DNA of 64,000 bases from positions 82,001-146,000 of the forward strand of contig JAJQXZ010000028.1 in NCBI GenBank assembly GCA_021613375.1, read 5' to 3'. A program made the translations under genes and the position numbers. Positions 1-11,034 of the stretch are shown one piece after another. The notes under the pieces are model-generated. The model did no database searches, had not been told where the DNA came from, and saw only the letters and a list, made by a program, of their open reading frames with translations. Source of the DNA: Megaleporinus macrocephalus. Taxonomy: Eukaryota; Chordata; Actinopteri; Characiformes; Anostomidae. The stretch's first letter is position 1; the number at the start of each line of letters is the position of its first letter.

Positions 1-1600
1 CCCGGTCTAGGGTCAGGCCGTAACACAATAATGAAAGAAGAAATGAAATAAAAAAGAAAAGAGAAAAAAAAGGACCAGGAGTTTCTCAAAAAAATATATC
101 GTTACACATAAAACAAACAGACCCAGGCCAACACAACAAACAAAACCCACACCTACTCCAAAACAAAACAATACTAACAAGAAAACAAAATATAAAGCAC
201 ACCTACCTCCCTAACTAGACAAAAACAAAGACAAAACCCACATCCCAAACAAAACGGCAGCAACCACCTACACCCGGTATTTTACTATTTACAAATATGT
301 TTATTTACAAACTATACAAAAGGTAGTCAAGTTAAAGGGGCAAAACCAAGGTCGAGGTTAACAAGCACGTCAGTACACAGTAGGTCGAATACAAATCAAA
401 TCCAAAGCACAACAATAATTCTCAAGACAAAAGGCGTGTTCGAGATACGGCTGCGTCTGGCCTCGGTGGTCAGCAAGAGCAGCCAGACGCAGTCGAGGGA
501 GGAGGTTAGAAAAGAGCTTCAACTCGGACAGTCGATTCTGCAGCCCACGTGAACAACGGCGGGTCTCGCGGTGTTTACTCTCTTTACAGCTGATGAAGTA
601 GATGCAATAGAAAAATAGTAGAAAGAAAGAAAAGAGTTAGAAAGAGTAGAAAGAAAAATAGACCCAAACATAATAGTGATGTAGTGCTTTTAAAGACACC
701 CACAAATCATAAGAGTATAAATCTACATCACTGGAGCTTCTTCATGATCTGAAATACTAATTATAAAAATATAAATATGTTGAAGACTGCATGAAAATGA
801 ATCATGCTACTAGTATTAGTGTAAATATGAGGTCTTTAAAGAGTTTTAGAGGAGATATATATATTTATATATATTTTACAGTAAAAAGAGTTAAACGTCA
901 GAGGTGTCCACAGAGCTTCTAACCAATGAGGATTAAGTTCTGTCCTCATCAAGCCGTCTCTCAGCTTGTGCAGTTTGTGAAGAGCAACTGCAGCGACTGT
1001 GTGTGAAGCCTGCAGCTCCTCACACTCGCGAGATGTTAACGTAGTATATCATCGTGAAGCGACGGTGGCGCCGACTCAAGTTGGACCAAAAAACTAACTG
1101 GCATGCACCGCACCGAGCCAGGTGGCGATCAGGCTGACGTTGTGTGAAGTCAAACATGGCTAATATCTCTTGTGTCTTCTCCAGAGCAGCCATGTGATAG
1201 GCCAGAGAAGACCTAGATCAGGGCGGAGTCATCAGGGATCAGGTGCAGGATGGAAAACCAGGGTTGGACTAACTGTACTGCATTGGATCCCGGACAGGAG
1301 CTGAAATAGAGTGATAGACATACACAGAGAACACAGAGACAGTACACATAGCTATGTTCTAATAGTAACAGAGTTACTACATCAGCTACTAGATAAACCC
1401 ATTTCTTCAATCCTCAGACTCATTCCAAAGAAGCTAAATCAATACAAAGGTATGTTTTAATATTACATGCCGTTATATTGGAGCCCTTCATTAACTACAC
1501 CTACCTTATACCTACACATACCGTATCAGGTCCCCGTACCACATAGGTGCTCTCTGTAGTTCTGTAGTCCACCTGTTTCCCTGCATGCCCTGTTAAGTCC
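1..1600. other. Upstream flank, no gene recognised
   Basis: The first 300 bases are strongly A/C-rich on the + strand (T/G-rich on the other) and low in complexity. From about 290 to 556 a + strand frame stays open without an ATG and ends in TGA, but nothing about it is clearly coding. Around 900-1100 the sequence is unique and moderately GC-rich. No promoter or RNA gene is convincing. Confidence 0.4.
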
Positions 1601-1611
1601 TCTTTCACTGT

Positions 1612-1735
1612 GTTCTTCAGTGGTCAGGACCCCCACAGGACCATTAAAGAGCAGATATCATTTAGGTGTTGGATCATTCTCAGCACTGCAGTGACACTGA
1701 TGTGGGGGTGATGTTTTAGTGTGTGTCATTATGGG
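1612..1735. repeat. Partial copy of the foldback repeat family
   Basis: The stretch from TGTTCTTCAGTGGTCAGGAC through CAGCACTGCAGTGACACTGA matches the left part of the repeats at 7810-8245 and 62405-62725. The inverted-repeat arms are missing here, so it is truncated. Confidence 0.6.
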
Positions 1736-2255
1736 TGTGCCATATTGTATCGTACACAATAATTTGGCAACATTTTTGAATATGGTGAACGATATTATAC
1801 CCTGAAATATCGTACCATATCACCCATCCCTAATTATCACATCAGGTACTACTTTTACTGTTTTTAGAAAAAGAAAAATTCACACTTTTCTCATTTCCCA
1901 TTATATATTTACTAGAGACAGATTTTATCTGTCCTGTATCATTCACTTTACTTCAGTCCTGGATATATGGAGATATTAGGAGTGCATTATTTAGTATCGT
2001 GACATTCTGGATCATTGACTTCTGTTACAATCTGATGTAAATTCTTGTATTTTTTTATATCTCAGTTAGGGCTGTGCCATATCATATTATATGCAATAAC
2101 AAAATTAAATTTTCATTTTGTTGCAGTAGTGTATTCTTGAAATATTTTTTTTTAATTCAATGTTTTGTCATATCGCCAAGAGTATCGTTATCGCAAAAAT
2201 ACCATGAAATATCGTGATATTATTGTAGGGCCATATCGCCCACCCCTATATGTCA
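1736..2255. repeat. Old 'GATAT/ATCG'-rich dispersed repeats
   Basis: Two stretches (about 1736-1830 and 2068-2255) start GGGTGTGCCATAT or GGGCTGTGCCATAT and end near CATATCGCCCACCCCTAT. They are full of ATCG/GATAT words and resemble degenerate non-autonomous DNA elements with TAGGG-type ends. Confidence 0.45.
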
Positions 2256-2356
2256 TGTCACTATCCACTCTATTAGACGCTTCACTCTTGTTGGTTCTGC
2301 TTGTGGATGTAAACCTATTGATAATAGTTCAGATTGTGCCCTCTAGTCTTTATCAG

Positions 2357-2540
2357 TGTTCACAGGATGCTACCCAGAGGACACTGTTGGCTGGAAACAA
2401 TGAGTTGGTGCACTATTCTCAGCCCAGCTGTCCACGGGATACCAGCAAAACACTTTGCTACCGCCACATCAGTGTCCCCACAGCTCAGAGAATGAGCCAT
2501 CAACAAAGTAATACTGGCTCTCTGGCGGTCTCAGCCGCAG
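2357..2540 (+). other. Putative exon of an unidentified gene (a)
   Basis: An open stretch follows an acceptor-like CTTTATCAG and ends at a textbook donor CAG|GTGAGT at 2541. In the open frame (phase 0 in, phase 1 out) it reads 61 codons with natural-looking composition, including TQRTLLAGNNELVHYSQPS and ISVPTAQRMSHQQS. I recognise no domain. It does not splice in phase to the main frame of the next putative exon, so the model is incomplete or wrong. Confidence 0.3.
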
Positions 2541-2864
2541 GTGAGTGGGACGAAGGAGTGCAGCACTAAAATAAATGTACTACAGTGTGTGTAGAAAGTG
2601 CACCATTATGGTAAATAAACCTGATAGTATGAGCCCAGCACAGTTAATAAAAGGACCATAATAAACAGTACATGCCAAATCATTGTGCTGATCAGATCAC
2701 AGAGAGGTCGAAAAATCAAGAGACGTGGAAGAGTGAGTGGTGAGTGTTCTCGTGGCTGCTCAAGTATGCGAGAGTACATGCTCACTCAAGAAAAGCTCCA
2801 ATAAAAATGTTCTCTGGGGCATTAAATGTTCTCCTCTCTCTCCTCTCCTCTGTTTTTGTTGCAG

Positions 2865-3007
2865 TCATGAACGTCTGCAGGCAATGAGGAGGGAGAGGAT
2901 GCGTTTGGCTCAGCAGAGAAGGGAAGATTTGGAGCTGAACAGGATCCAGCACTGGGTCCTTCAGCCCCGACACGTACACTGCAGGAGTGTTCAGCCGCAG
3001 GGATCAC
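2865..3007 (+). other. Putative exon of an unidentified gene (b), coiled-coil-like
   Basis: A long pyrimidine tract ending TTGTTGCAG (to 2864) makes a strong acceptor, and the stretch ends at a donor GTAAGC (3008). One frame is open throughout (phase 2 in, phase 1 out) and reads a charged helical segment containing RRERMRLAQQRREDLELNR, typical of coiled-coil proteins. The family is not recognised. The acceptor quality and composition make it the best of the four upstream candidates. Confidence 0.35.
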
Positions 3008-3479
3008 GTAAGCCTGGCCTTCCTGCTGAACAGGTTTCATTTACTGGACACTCGAGTAGACATCATGTAGCTCCATCGTGCTAGAGCACAGTTAAATATC
3101 AAATATCACTATTAATATTATTGTGGTATGTGGTGTCACTCCTGGTGAGCGTATGGATAGTGTTTCTCCAGAATATCATGTGTTGTGTTTGGGTCTTTAA
3201 GCTTTATTCTCTAATCGTCTCCATCCATCTTGTTACATCTTTGCTGTCCACGGTGCCCTCAAAAGTCTTCACCCCGAAGCAGAAGCAGCGTTCAGAGGCC
3301 GTGTCCTGTGTTGTCTTGTCCAGCTTTTATATCATAGATAACTACAGATAAGACCACAGTCTGGTCTTTGTTTGTAGAAGCACGTTAGTGCATTTATAGG
3401 TTTTTTCAAGCTCCTCCATCCTCCATCCTTATTCTGCTGATTTCTAATCTGTGTCATATGTCTAGCAACAGCTGTCAAT

Positions 3480-3532
3480 CACGTCTACAACTTCAATCAC
3501 TTCTACAACTTCAATCACTTCTACAACTTCAC
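3480..3532 (+). repeat. 18-bp tandem repeat, about 3 units
   Basis: Units of ACTTCTACAACTTCAATC follow each other, the first and last slightly changed. No gene is implied. Confidence 0.7.
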
Positions 3533-3637
3533 CATCAGTGGACACGTTAGTGGACTTTCTCATTGTCACAACATTAAGCTACAGTCATTTTCTTTGCAGA
3601 TTTTATGTTAGTCATCTTTGATCAAAGGCCCTTTCTG

Positions 3638-4541
3638 ACAGTTTGGCCCAGAAATATTTGGACAGTCAGACAATCTTAATGATTTTGGCTCTCCATGCCA
3701 CCACATTGGATTTAAAATGAAACGACTGAGGTGCAACTGAAGTGTAGATTTTCAGGTTTAATTTAAAGGGGTGAACAAAAATATCCTATGGAACATTTAT
3801 GGAACAAGTCTAATCTGAAGTTTCTATGTTTCAGGGTTGATTAATGGTTTGCAGCTTGTGGTGAACCCTCTGTACTGGGTCTCATAAGGTCCTCTCTTTA
3901 TGGTAGACTTAGATACTGATACACCTACTTCCTGGAGAGTGTTCTTCACTTGGGTGGATGTTGTGAAATGGTTTTTCTTCACCTTGGAAAGGACTGCGAT
4001 CATCTACCACTGTTGTCTTTCATGGACGCCCAGGACTTTTTGAGTTCCCGAGCTCACCAGTGCACTCTTTTTTCCCAGAATGCACCAAACTGTTGATTTG
4101 GCCACTCCTAACATTTCCGCTGTCTCTCTGATGGAGTTCTTCTTTGTTTCAGTCTAATGGCGGCCAGTTTTATTTCCATTGAGAACTGCTTGGACAGCAT
4201 GTTGTGGGTTCACAGCAACAGCTTCCAAATGCAAAAGCCCCACCTGGAATCAACTCCAGACCTTTTACCTGCTTAATTGATGATGGATTAATGAGGGAAA
4301 AGCCCATACATCCCATGAAATACCTTTTGAGATAATTGCCCAGTTACCTGTGGTCCATTGTAAAAAAGGCAGCTACATATTAAAGAGCTGCAATTCCTAA
4401 ACCCTTCCTCCAATTACCCTCAAGTTAAAGCTGAGTCTGCACCTTAAGCCCATTATATAACTGTACTTTGGATATGTTTTGGTAAACAGCCCAAATGTCC
4501 AAACTTGTGTTACTGTTTAAATATTTTTGGGCCTAACTGTA
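3638..4541. mobile_element. Degenerate Tc1/mariner-type element with TIRs
   Basis: The left end ACAGTTTGGCCCAGAAATAT and the right end, ATATTTTTGGGCCTAACTGT, are inverted matches. TA at the outer edges fits a Tc1/mariner target duplication. The interior (about 3870-4160) looks like antisense transposase relics but is broken. Length about 0.9 kb. Confidence 0.65.
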
Positions 4542-4959
4542 GCTACTCTTGGCTTGAAATCTGTCATGGAAGTCAGGCCATCTGGATTAACCCTATAAGA
4601 TCAGCACAAGATATGGTTCTTTCTGATGTTTAACTACTCTCCATTAATAATGTGCTGTCTTAATGTTTTTATTGCTATTGTTTTCTTCTGTGCTTCAATT
4701 TTGCCAAAACATAATGTTTTTCTTTTGCTTTTGTTCACTCTCTGTCTGAAACACACAAGAAAGAATGTGGACAGAAGAGCTGGAATGCCAACAAGGCGTT
4801 TCAGGCAACTGAGAAAAGTGGTTTCTATGGGAAGAGTTAATGTCTCTGGCATGTCCTTTGGGCATTTAGAACTTTGCAGACTGTTTACATGCACAAAAAG
4901 CTATATAACACACTCCTTAGTCCCCTTTGAAACCAAATACTAACTAAATTGTATTTAGT

Positions 4960-5395
4960 TTGGGCCAAAAACAACCAGTCAAACACATGAATTATGACCA
5001 GTATCCAGAATAATAGCCATGTGCAGCACAGACAGAAGCTAGACGGACTGGGAGACTCAATAAGGCCCTGGTAGGTCGTCACAGGTATCTGGAGCCATGC
5101 TGACTGCGGTGCCTCTTACAGCTGCTGGAGGGAGCGTGGAGGAGGATCCATAGAGCCCACACCGCCATCCAGGTGGTCCCACAGATGCTCAAGTCTGGGG
5201 AATTAGGGCTCCAGGGTAGGACTTGGAAGTCTAGGTCAGCTCTTCCAATCAATGTAGGACATTTCTAGTCATGTGACCTGTCACATTGTCTCGCTGGAAG
5301 ATCCCATCCACCCCAGAGAAGACAATCAGCATGTATTGGCCCAACAACTCTAAAGGCAGAGTTTAAGAAGTTATAAAACCATCTCTAGTACTAGT
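4960..5395. mobile_element. MITE-like repeat, copy 1 of a family shared with 46235-46672
   Basis: It matches the second copy over several blocks (for example GACTGGGAGACTCAATAAGG and AGAAGACAATCAGCATGTAT). Here the ends are eroded; the intact copy shows the inverted ends. Confidence 0.6.
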
Positions 5396-5535
5396 ACCAC
5401 TGCAACATCTCATTAGATTGATAGGGTTAAGAATTTAGAATTAGAATTAAGACGGAAGTTTGATAATAAAACATAAACACCAAAGTTTCTGTTTATGTCT
5501 ACCTTTCTCTCATATTTTCTCTCAAACTCTTACAG

Positions 5536-5664
5536 ATGCTGCCCTTTGATGCTGAAGCCATTACTTTGCATCACACTGTAAGGAGACCCCAGACCAGCCA
5601 CTCCATCACCACTTCCAAGCTGAAGGACCAAAGTCTAAGACCTCAAACAGCTCTCTCCAGCTAA
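5536..5664 (+). other. Putative terminal exon of an unidentified gene (c)
   Basis: A strong acceptor (TTTCTCTCAAACTCTTACAG) ends at 5535. From 5536 a phase-0 frame reads 42 codons to a TAA at 5662-5664, with polar composition (HHTVRRPQTSHSITTSKLKD). It may be a last coding exon of the same + strand gene as (a) and (b), but the phase after (b) does not match, so an intermediate exon would be needed. Not recognised. Confidence 0.28.
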
Positions 5665-5749
5665 GCCCCTCCAGTCAGCTCCTTCAGAGCGTCTCCACAT
5701 GCCTGGCGTACAGACATACAGCAGCCCTATAGGTGAAACAGCCCGCTGT

Positions 5750-6360
5750 GGTATATGTTTGTGGGGTGAATGCAGTAAATCGTTTGTGGTTAAAGGTAAA
5801 AAAATATTAAACGCCCTTGGTGACATGTTTACTGCTTTACAGTTGACCTTTAAACTCAAAGGCTCCAATATATGTGCCCACATTCCACATCCTTACTCTA
5901 TTAACTTACAAATGATATATATAGTAGTTACTAAATAGTAGGTTTTAATGAAGAATTTCACCAGTTCTTCCTCATAACTTTGCTGTTTCACTTTTATTTG
6001 TATGAACATACAGACTCTCTACAGTGGTGGTGATGGGAAACAAGGGTTGCAATGTCTAAAAAGACAATACATCCATTTTATTTTTTATCCAATACCAACA
6101 GTGAAGCCAGCTGTGTCTTCTAAGTATGTATATAATGTAATAAATGTAAAATATTACTAAATAATTATGGCATTTGCCTTGTAATGCCCTACATGTACAA
6201 TACCTAACGGCAGTATAAATGAAAGAATGAATGTCTCATGCAATAACTTTCTGTGATGCTGCTTTTGAAGCTATATTATGTTTCCGAAATCCGATTTCTG
6301 TCATCAACACTGGGCACAATTCTGAGTATGTATATAATTTATGATTCTGAAATATAAGCA
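5750..6360. other. AT-rich DNA, nothing recognised
   Basis: No protein-like frame, RNA gene or clear repeat is visible beyond simple AT-rich sequence. Confidence 0.5.
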
Positions 6361-6364
6361 CGAT

Positions 6365-6690
6365 TATACGGGGGAGGCTCAGAGTCGAGCTGCTACTCCT
6401 CCACGTCGAGAGGAACCAGCTGAGGTGGTTCGGGCAACTGGTTAGGATGCCTTCTGGACGCCTCGCTGTGGAGGTGTTCTGGACATATCCGACTGGGAGG
6501 AGACGCCGGGGAAGACTCAGGACATGCTAGAAGGATTATATCTCTCGGCTGGCCTGGGAACTCCTCGGCATCCACCGGAGGAGCTAGAGGGGGTGGCTGT
6601 GGAGAGGGAGTTTTTCTGCTTAGACTAGATAGAGATAGATAGAATAGAAGATAGAAGCGGTAGATAATGGATGGATGGATGGATGGATTA
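6365..6690 (+). mobile_element. LINE 3' fragment (reverse transcriptase C-terminus) with GGAT-repeat tail
   Basis: The + strand reads a degenerate version of the common fish retroelement C-terminus: LLLHVERNQLRWFG, then VRMPSGRL, then RDYISRLAWE-like sequence, with stops and frameshifts. It ends in (ATGG)n at 6667-6685, the usual tail. It is a dead 5'-truncated copy, likely of an RTE/Rex-like LINE; the exact clade is uncertain. Confidence 0.65.
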
Positions 6691-6773
6691 TGAAATATTG
6701 GTAAGTTATTCTTATTAATGTATTTTCCCTTATAATGTCCTGCAAATACAACTCCACCATAACAGTATGTGTC

Positions 6774-6808
<35 letters not shown>

Positions 6809-6810
6809 AT
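6774..6810. repeat. (AAAT)n microsatellite
   Basis: About nine units of the tetranucleotide ATAA in uninterrupted run. Confidence 0.9.
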
Positions 6811-6919
6811 GTCTTATTTAGAAGTATATTGACACTGTCCAAAGAAGATCTACTATAAACACCGTCCATTTCTCTCTCTTTTTTTTTGTTAACATTTTTT
6901 CACATTGTGATACTTTCTA

Positions 6920-6955
6920 TTCTTTGTAGAGACTTGCGTTTCTTTGGACAGCAAC
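6920..6955. repeat. Fragment of the GCTGTCCAAAG inverted-repeat family
   Basis: The end TTTCTTTGGACAGCAACAAT matches the terminal part of the abundant family described at 51907-52160. Confidence 0.5.
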
Positions 6956-7098
6956 AATACTGAAGCATATTGGAGTATATTAAATGCTTCAGAAACCTGG
7001 TTACTATGACCAACACTGTAAACAATTCTGACTAGTATGTTTCTCCAGTATGTCTTATGTGGAAAATCTGTGAAATTTCTCTTTAACAATAATACCTA

Positions 7099-7250
7099 TA
7101 TGCTAAATGCTGTAGTTTGTGAGATTAATCATCTCATAACTCCTAGAAAAGCCCTGTAGAGCACTGCAGATCTACTATCAAAGCCAAAGCTGAGGCAAAG
7201 CTCTTTCTCCACAGAGGTTCCTAGTCTGCAGCCTGTGTTTTGAAGTGGTG
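7099..7250. repeat. Direct repeat, copy 1 of about 150 bp
   Basis: The block from GCTAAATGCTGTAGTTTGTG through GCAGCCTGTGTTTTGAAGTG recurs at 8285-8436 with few changes. The two copies bracket putative exon (d) and the foldback repeat. Confidence 0.8.
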
Positions 7251-7301
7251 TGTTGACATGCTGTGGTTTTCTGGTTAGTCATGTGAAACTGTTCCTGCCA
7301 G

Positions 7302-7433
7302 GCAGCAGATGGCACCTCTGTCCCCAGAGTCTACAGATGTTCTCACAACAGAGGAACTGTGGGAATTAGAGAGGAAAACAGGCCTTCGCCAGCTGAAGAG
7401 GCCCAGCACCGCACCTTCCATTCCAAACAAAGG
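7302..7433 (+). other. Putative exon of an unidentified gene (d)
   Basis: After an acceptor-like TTCCTGCCAG (to 7301), an open frame reads through an ATG at 7309 and contains TTEELWELERKTGLRQLKRP and STAPSIPNK, then a possible donor GTGGGAG at 7434. Composition is protein-like, but splice signals are moderate and no family is recognised. It could start a separate gene or belong with the candidates upstream. Confidence 0.25.
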
Positions 7434-7809
7434 GTGGGAGTCAGTAGTCTTACTTCTGGAACATTGGACAGTGTTTACAAACATGGCGACTCTTTGAATT
7501 GGCTGTTTGGGTGGGCATTGTGGACTGACTGTGAGATTTTGTTTACTTTGTATAATTAGACAAAAGAGGTAAAAGATCTCAGCCTTCTAGTTTTCTTTGA
7601 ATCTGATACCCGTTGTGTCAGTTCAGGTATATTAAAAACATGTGTTATGTCCTGTAGACCAGTTGGAGATGTGTATGGTATGCCCATCGGTCACTTTGTT
7701 AGTGTCCACCTTCTTGTATCTACACTCATTTTTCATTTTATCAGACCCTATATGAGCACTTTGTAGTTCTACACTTACAGACTGTAGTTCATCTGATTCA
7801 CTGTATACT

Positions 7810-8245
7810 TTATTACCCTGTTCTTCACTGGTCAAGACCCTCCACAGAACCACCACATGGCAGGTACTCTTAGGGTTGGGGATCATTCTCAGCACTGCAG
7901 TGACACTGACACTAATGGTGTGTTAGTGTGTGTTGTGCTGGTGTGAGTGGATCAGACACAGCAGTGCTGCTGCTGGAGTGTTTAAACCCCTCAGTGTCAC
8001 TGCTGGACTGAGAATCATCCACCAACCAAAACTATCCAGACAGCAGTGTCCTGTGGGCGGCGTCCTGTGTCCACTGATGAAGGACTAGAGAACACAAACA
8101 GTGCAGCAGCAGATGAGCTACTGTCTCTGACCAGCAAGTAGAATGGGGGGTCTAATAGAGTGGACAGTGAGTGAGTTTAAACACTCCAGCAGCAGCACTG
8201 CTGTGTCTGATCCACTCACACCAGCGCAACACACACAAACACACC
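7810..8245. mobile_element. Foldback element with 60-bp inverted arms
   Basis: The left arm (about 7924-7987) contains GAGTGGATCAGACACAGCAG and ends GTTTAAAC. The right arm (about 8175-8240) is its near-perfect reverse complement, starting GTTTAAACACTCCAGCAGCA. The 190-bp middle carries no ORF. It can fold into a long hairpin. Related copies lie at 1612-1735 and 62405-62725, so this is a dispersed non-autonomous family. Confidence 0.75.
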
Positions 8246-8284
8246 ACCACCATGTTACTCAAGAATGGCAATAATAATAACTGA

Positions 8285-8436
8285 ATGCTAAATGCTGTAG
8301 TTTGTGAGATGAATCATCTCATAACTCTTAGAAAAGCCCTGTAGAGCACTGCAGATCTACTGTAAAAACCAAAGCTGAGGCAAAACTCTTTCTCCATAGA
8401 AGTTCCTGGTCTGCAGCCTGTGTTTTGAAGTGCTGC
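8285..8436. repeat. Direct repeat, copy 2 of about 150 bp
   Basis: Near-identical to 7099-7250 in the same orientation, about 1.19 kb away. It lacks putative exon (d) after it and instead continues GCTGCAGGTATTG. Confidence 0.8.
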
Positions 8437-8439
8437 AGG

Positions 8440-9470
8440 TATTGTGCCTATGACACATGATAGGACACGATAGATTCTGTTTATTTTAATACAGGCTGTC
8501 CTTGAACACTGTTTCAGGCCTCTGAACTTACCACAGTCCTGCTTCATCTATCCAGTTGCTACGTGTTGACTCTGAATTGCCCTAAAATGGTCCAGTGCCC
8601 CCATCACAGCTGGAGAAGCAACTACTGAGAGAGGGCTTCCCCTTCGATTACAGAGCACTCTCTGCAAAGGCAGCCATCCTCAGTCCTGTCACTGAGTAAA
8701 CAGTGCCTGCTGGCTCAGTCTGACTAATCATAAGTAAACACAATTAACTCCCAGATTCTTTAACTTGTTATTTAACATGTTTGTATATACTGTCAGAGAT
8801 ATTGTATGGTTCATGATCAATAGCTGATTTTGATTGCCTAAGGTTTTGGTGTGGCTTGCCCTGTCAATAGAGGGTAATATGTAGAACTTGCAAATATATA
8901 GAAAAATGTTGAAGTAGAACTTCACCAAAGTTTCGAAATCTGTGCCACTGCTGTTGCAGAGTCTCTGTATAATCAAATTGTTAACATGTTTGATGTAAAA
9001 TACTCTAGAGAAACATACAGACACAGAACTGAGTTATTATGAGATGAGAGAAGTATTTCACTGGCCTCCTCTTTTTAATGGCCCCTTCCACAAATGTTTC
9101 AACATCTCTGCATAATTGAATCGTTAGCGCGTCATTAAGAGTGCTTCAGTGTGAAATACTCTGTTCTAGAGAAGGTCAGTGGAGGTGATGGCAACCAGAC
9201 ATCCGCAGAGTATAAACGCTCCATCACAGAAAGTGTCTACTGTTGTTATTGTAATGGTTATAGAATGCTGCCTATATGAGTTAGCATATATATGAGGCAC
9301 TGCTTTACAACAGCTCTTGGTGGAAATCTACATGCAGGGCAGGGTGTTATGAGGCAAAATAGTCCCCACTGTTTTACCATCGTCAGCATTGCATACAGAA
9401 CCAAAATTCTAAGACCACTACTGAAAATGCTTCTATTTTTTGCATTGCTATCTAAATCTATTTAAAAGAA
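8440..9470. other. Intergenic stretch, nothing recognised
   Basis: Short frames only. A faint pair of similar blocks (about 8920-9010 and 9095-9165, sharing CAGAGTCTCTG/TAATCAAATTGTTA-like text) suggests an old local duplication. Confidence 0.4.
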
Positions 9471-9479
9471 TCTGATTAC

Positions 9480-9700
9480 CAGTGATGTTATCAGCATGAT
9501 CAAGATTGCTGCTGAAGGAACTGAATACATTCCTACAATGTCTGGGGCGTCCAGGAGAAATCTGGAACCTAATTTTGTTCTTTAAACTGGAGCTCAAGAT
9601 CTGATCTACTTCTCTCACAATAAGATATTCATGTTACTTTATATTGTATGTATGATTATTTACATCTGTTCTAATCAGATCTGCTGTTATTACTGCTGAA
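9480..9700. repeat. Dispersed repeat, inverted copy of blocks at 29215-29395 and 29755-29950
   Basis: It shares TCTGGGGCGTCCAGGAGAAA and ATTTACATCTGTTCTAATCA with the reverse complement of the two copies near 29.3 and 29.9 kb. Confidence 0.7.
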
Positions 9701-9847
9701 CATACACTTGTTGCACAGTGGAGTAATACTAATGTCTATTTATTATGATAATTATAGAGTTTCAAACAAGAGGGTTCTTTAGTAAAAGAGTGATTTTGTT
9801 TAGAGCCCTGAATTCTACACTGAAGTATGTAGTAATGTATGTGTATG

Positions 9848-9873
9848 TATATATATATATATATATATATATA
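9848..9873. repeat. (TA)n microsatellite
   Basis: Short uninterrupted TA run inside ATGTATGTGTATG sequence. Confidence 0.9.
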
Positions 9874-9877
9874 CCAT

Positions 9878-10285
9878 ACATGCCAACAGCTTTTTCCCCA
9901 GAGCTGCTACTCTTATTAAACACGGTGGTCACCACTGAGGCTCACTGTATTGCAGTACTTTGTAATATAATGCTTATTTGCATAGCTGTAGAGATTCTGT
10001 ACATAACAGCACTTATAATATACGTCTACTCACTTAAGTGTAGAATATACGTATACATATAAGCACAGAATTTCATATATCTGTTCAGCAAAGCATCATC
10101 ACACTCATTAGTACCTTTTCTGGCTCTTCATTACTCTTATCATTCTTATTCTTTATTCTATTTATTCTATTTATTGTATCGTCTTGTGTAATATTGTTCT
10201 TGTTACATGTCATACACGTGAGTCTCACCAAGACAGATTCCTTGTATGTGTGACGTACTTGGTGAAATAGATGATTCTGATTCTG
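9878..10285 (+). mobile_element. 3' end of a LINE, + strand, truncated
   Basis: The start (CAGCTTTTTCCCCAGAGCTG) and the end (TGTGACGTACTTGGTGAAAT, then GATTCTGATTCTGA repeats) match the 3' part of the LINE on the - strand at 56283-57055. The reading frame is broken. It ends about 300 bp before the chst13 promoter. Confidence 0.65.
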
Positions 10286-10586
10286 AAGATGACCTCTGGT
10301 TCCAATCACCACCACTGTAAAGCAGTATTCTCTTCATCTTACAACACAAGCCCATATCAAACCACTCTGGATGTCTTTGTTTACATCTCAGTGATTGAAT
10401 TTCACATGCACCTGCAGTTCTAACATGCTCACAGTGGGGACAGTTAGAGGAGCCTGGGCCACCAGATGTCACTAATGTCACGGTCTGTTTTCTGTCCACC
10501 CGCCCACCCTTTTCCCCAGAACACGACTATGATTGTAATAGAAACTGTCTGAACGCATCACCAGTGCTGCCTTATTTCCAGCCTGG

Positions 10587-10594
10587 TGACGTCA
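10587..10594. promoter_or_regulatory. CRE (CREB/ATF) palindrome TGACGTCA
   Basis: Perfect 8-bp cAMP response element, embedded in GGTGACGTCACG and about 650 bp upstream of the start codon. It is one of two perfect copies within 180 bp. Confidence 0.6.
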
Positions 10595-10698
10595 CGAAAT
10601 AGTCTTACGAGCTTCTACTTATGTTATCTGAAAGCTGGGGGTTTGATAAGAGAAGCGGTCAGCTGTCCTTTTTTCTTTGGCTGACGCCGTGAGCTTTC

Positions 10699-10710
10699 TG
10701 CGCATGCGCG
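10699..10710. promoter_or_regulatory. NRF1-type site TGCGCATGCGCG
   Basis: Exact match to the NRF1 consensus YGCGCAYGCGCR, typical of CpG-island promoters. It lies between the two CRE palindromes. Confidence 0.65.
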
Positions 10711-10758
10711 TGTCGATCGACCGCTATCCCATCCTCTTGATTGCGTCACGGGTGGTCG

Positions 10759-10766
10759 TGACGTCA
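10759..10766. promoter_or_regulatory. Second CRE palindrome TGACGTCA
   Basis: Perfect 8-bp CRE in CGTGACGTCACGGG, with a half site at 10741-10750 just before it. Spacing to the first CRE is 172 bp. Confidence 0.6.
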
Positions 10767-11034
10767 CGGGCGAAACTTTTGATACAAAGCCGTCCATGTT
10801 TTCGAGTGAAATCACACCGAGCAGCCTCCCACCCCACCGCACTGGGGCTGATGTGTATGTATACATACATCTATATATATATACATATATACACGCGCGT
10901 GAGGAGCACGTGAAAAGACGCGCTCAATGGGATTCGCGCTGGTGAACTTCTGACCAGAGCTGGCTGAAGCAGATGTGGACTCTGAAGCTGTGTGTACATT
11001 AAAAGGCGACTCCCGAACAACTTCGCTGCCACCA

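Noticed and set aside
290..556. Open + strand frame without ATG near the window start
   Set aside because: No splice-site support at either side and no recognisable protein; the A-rich sequence upstream is low complexity.
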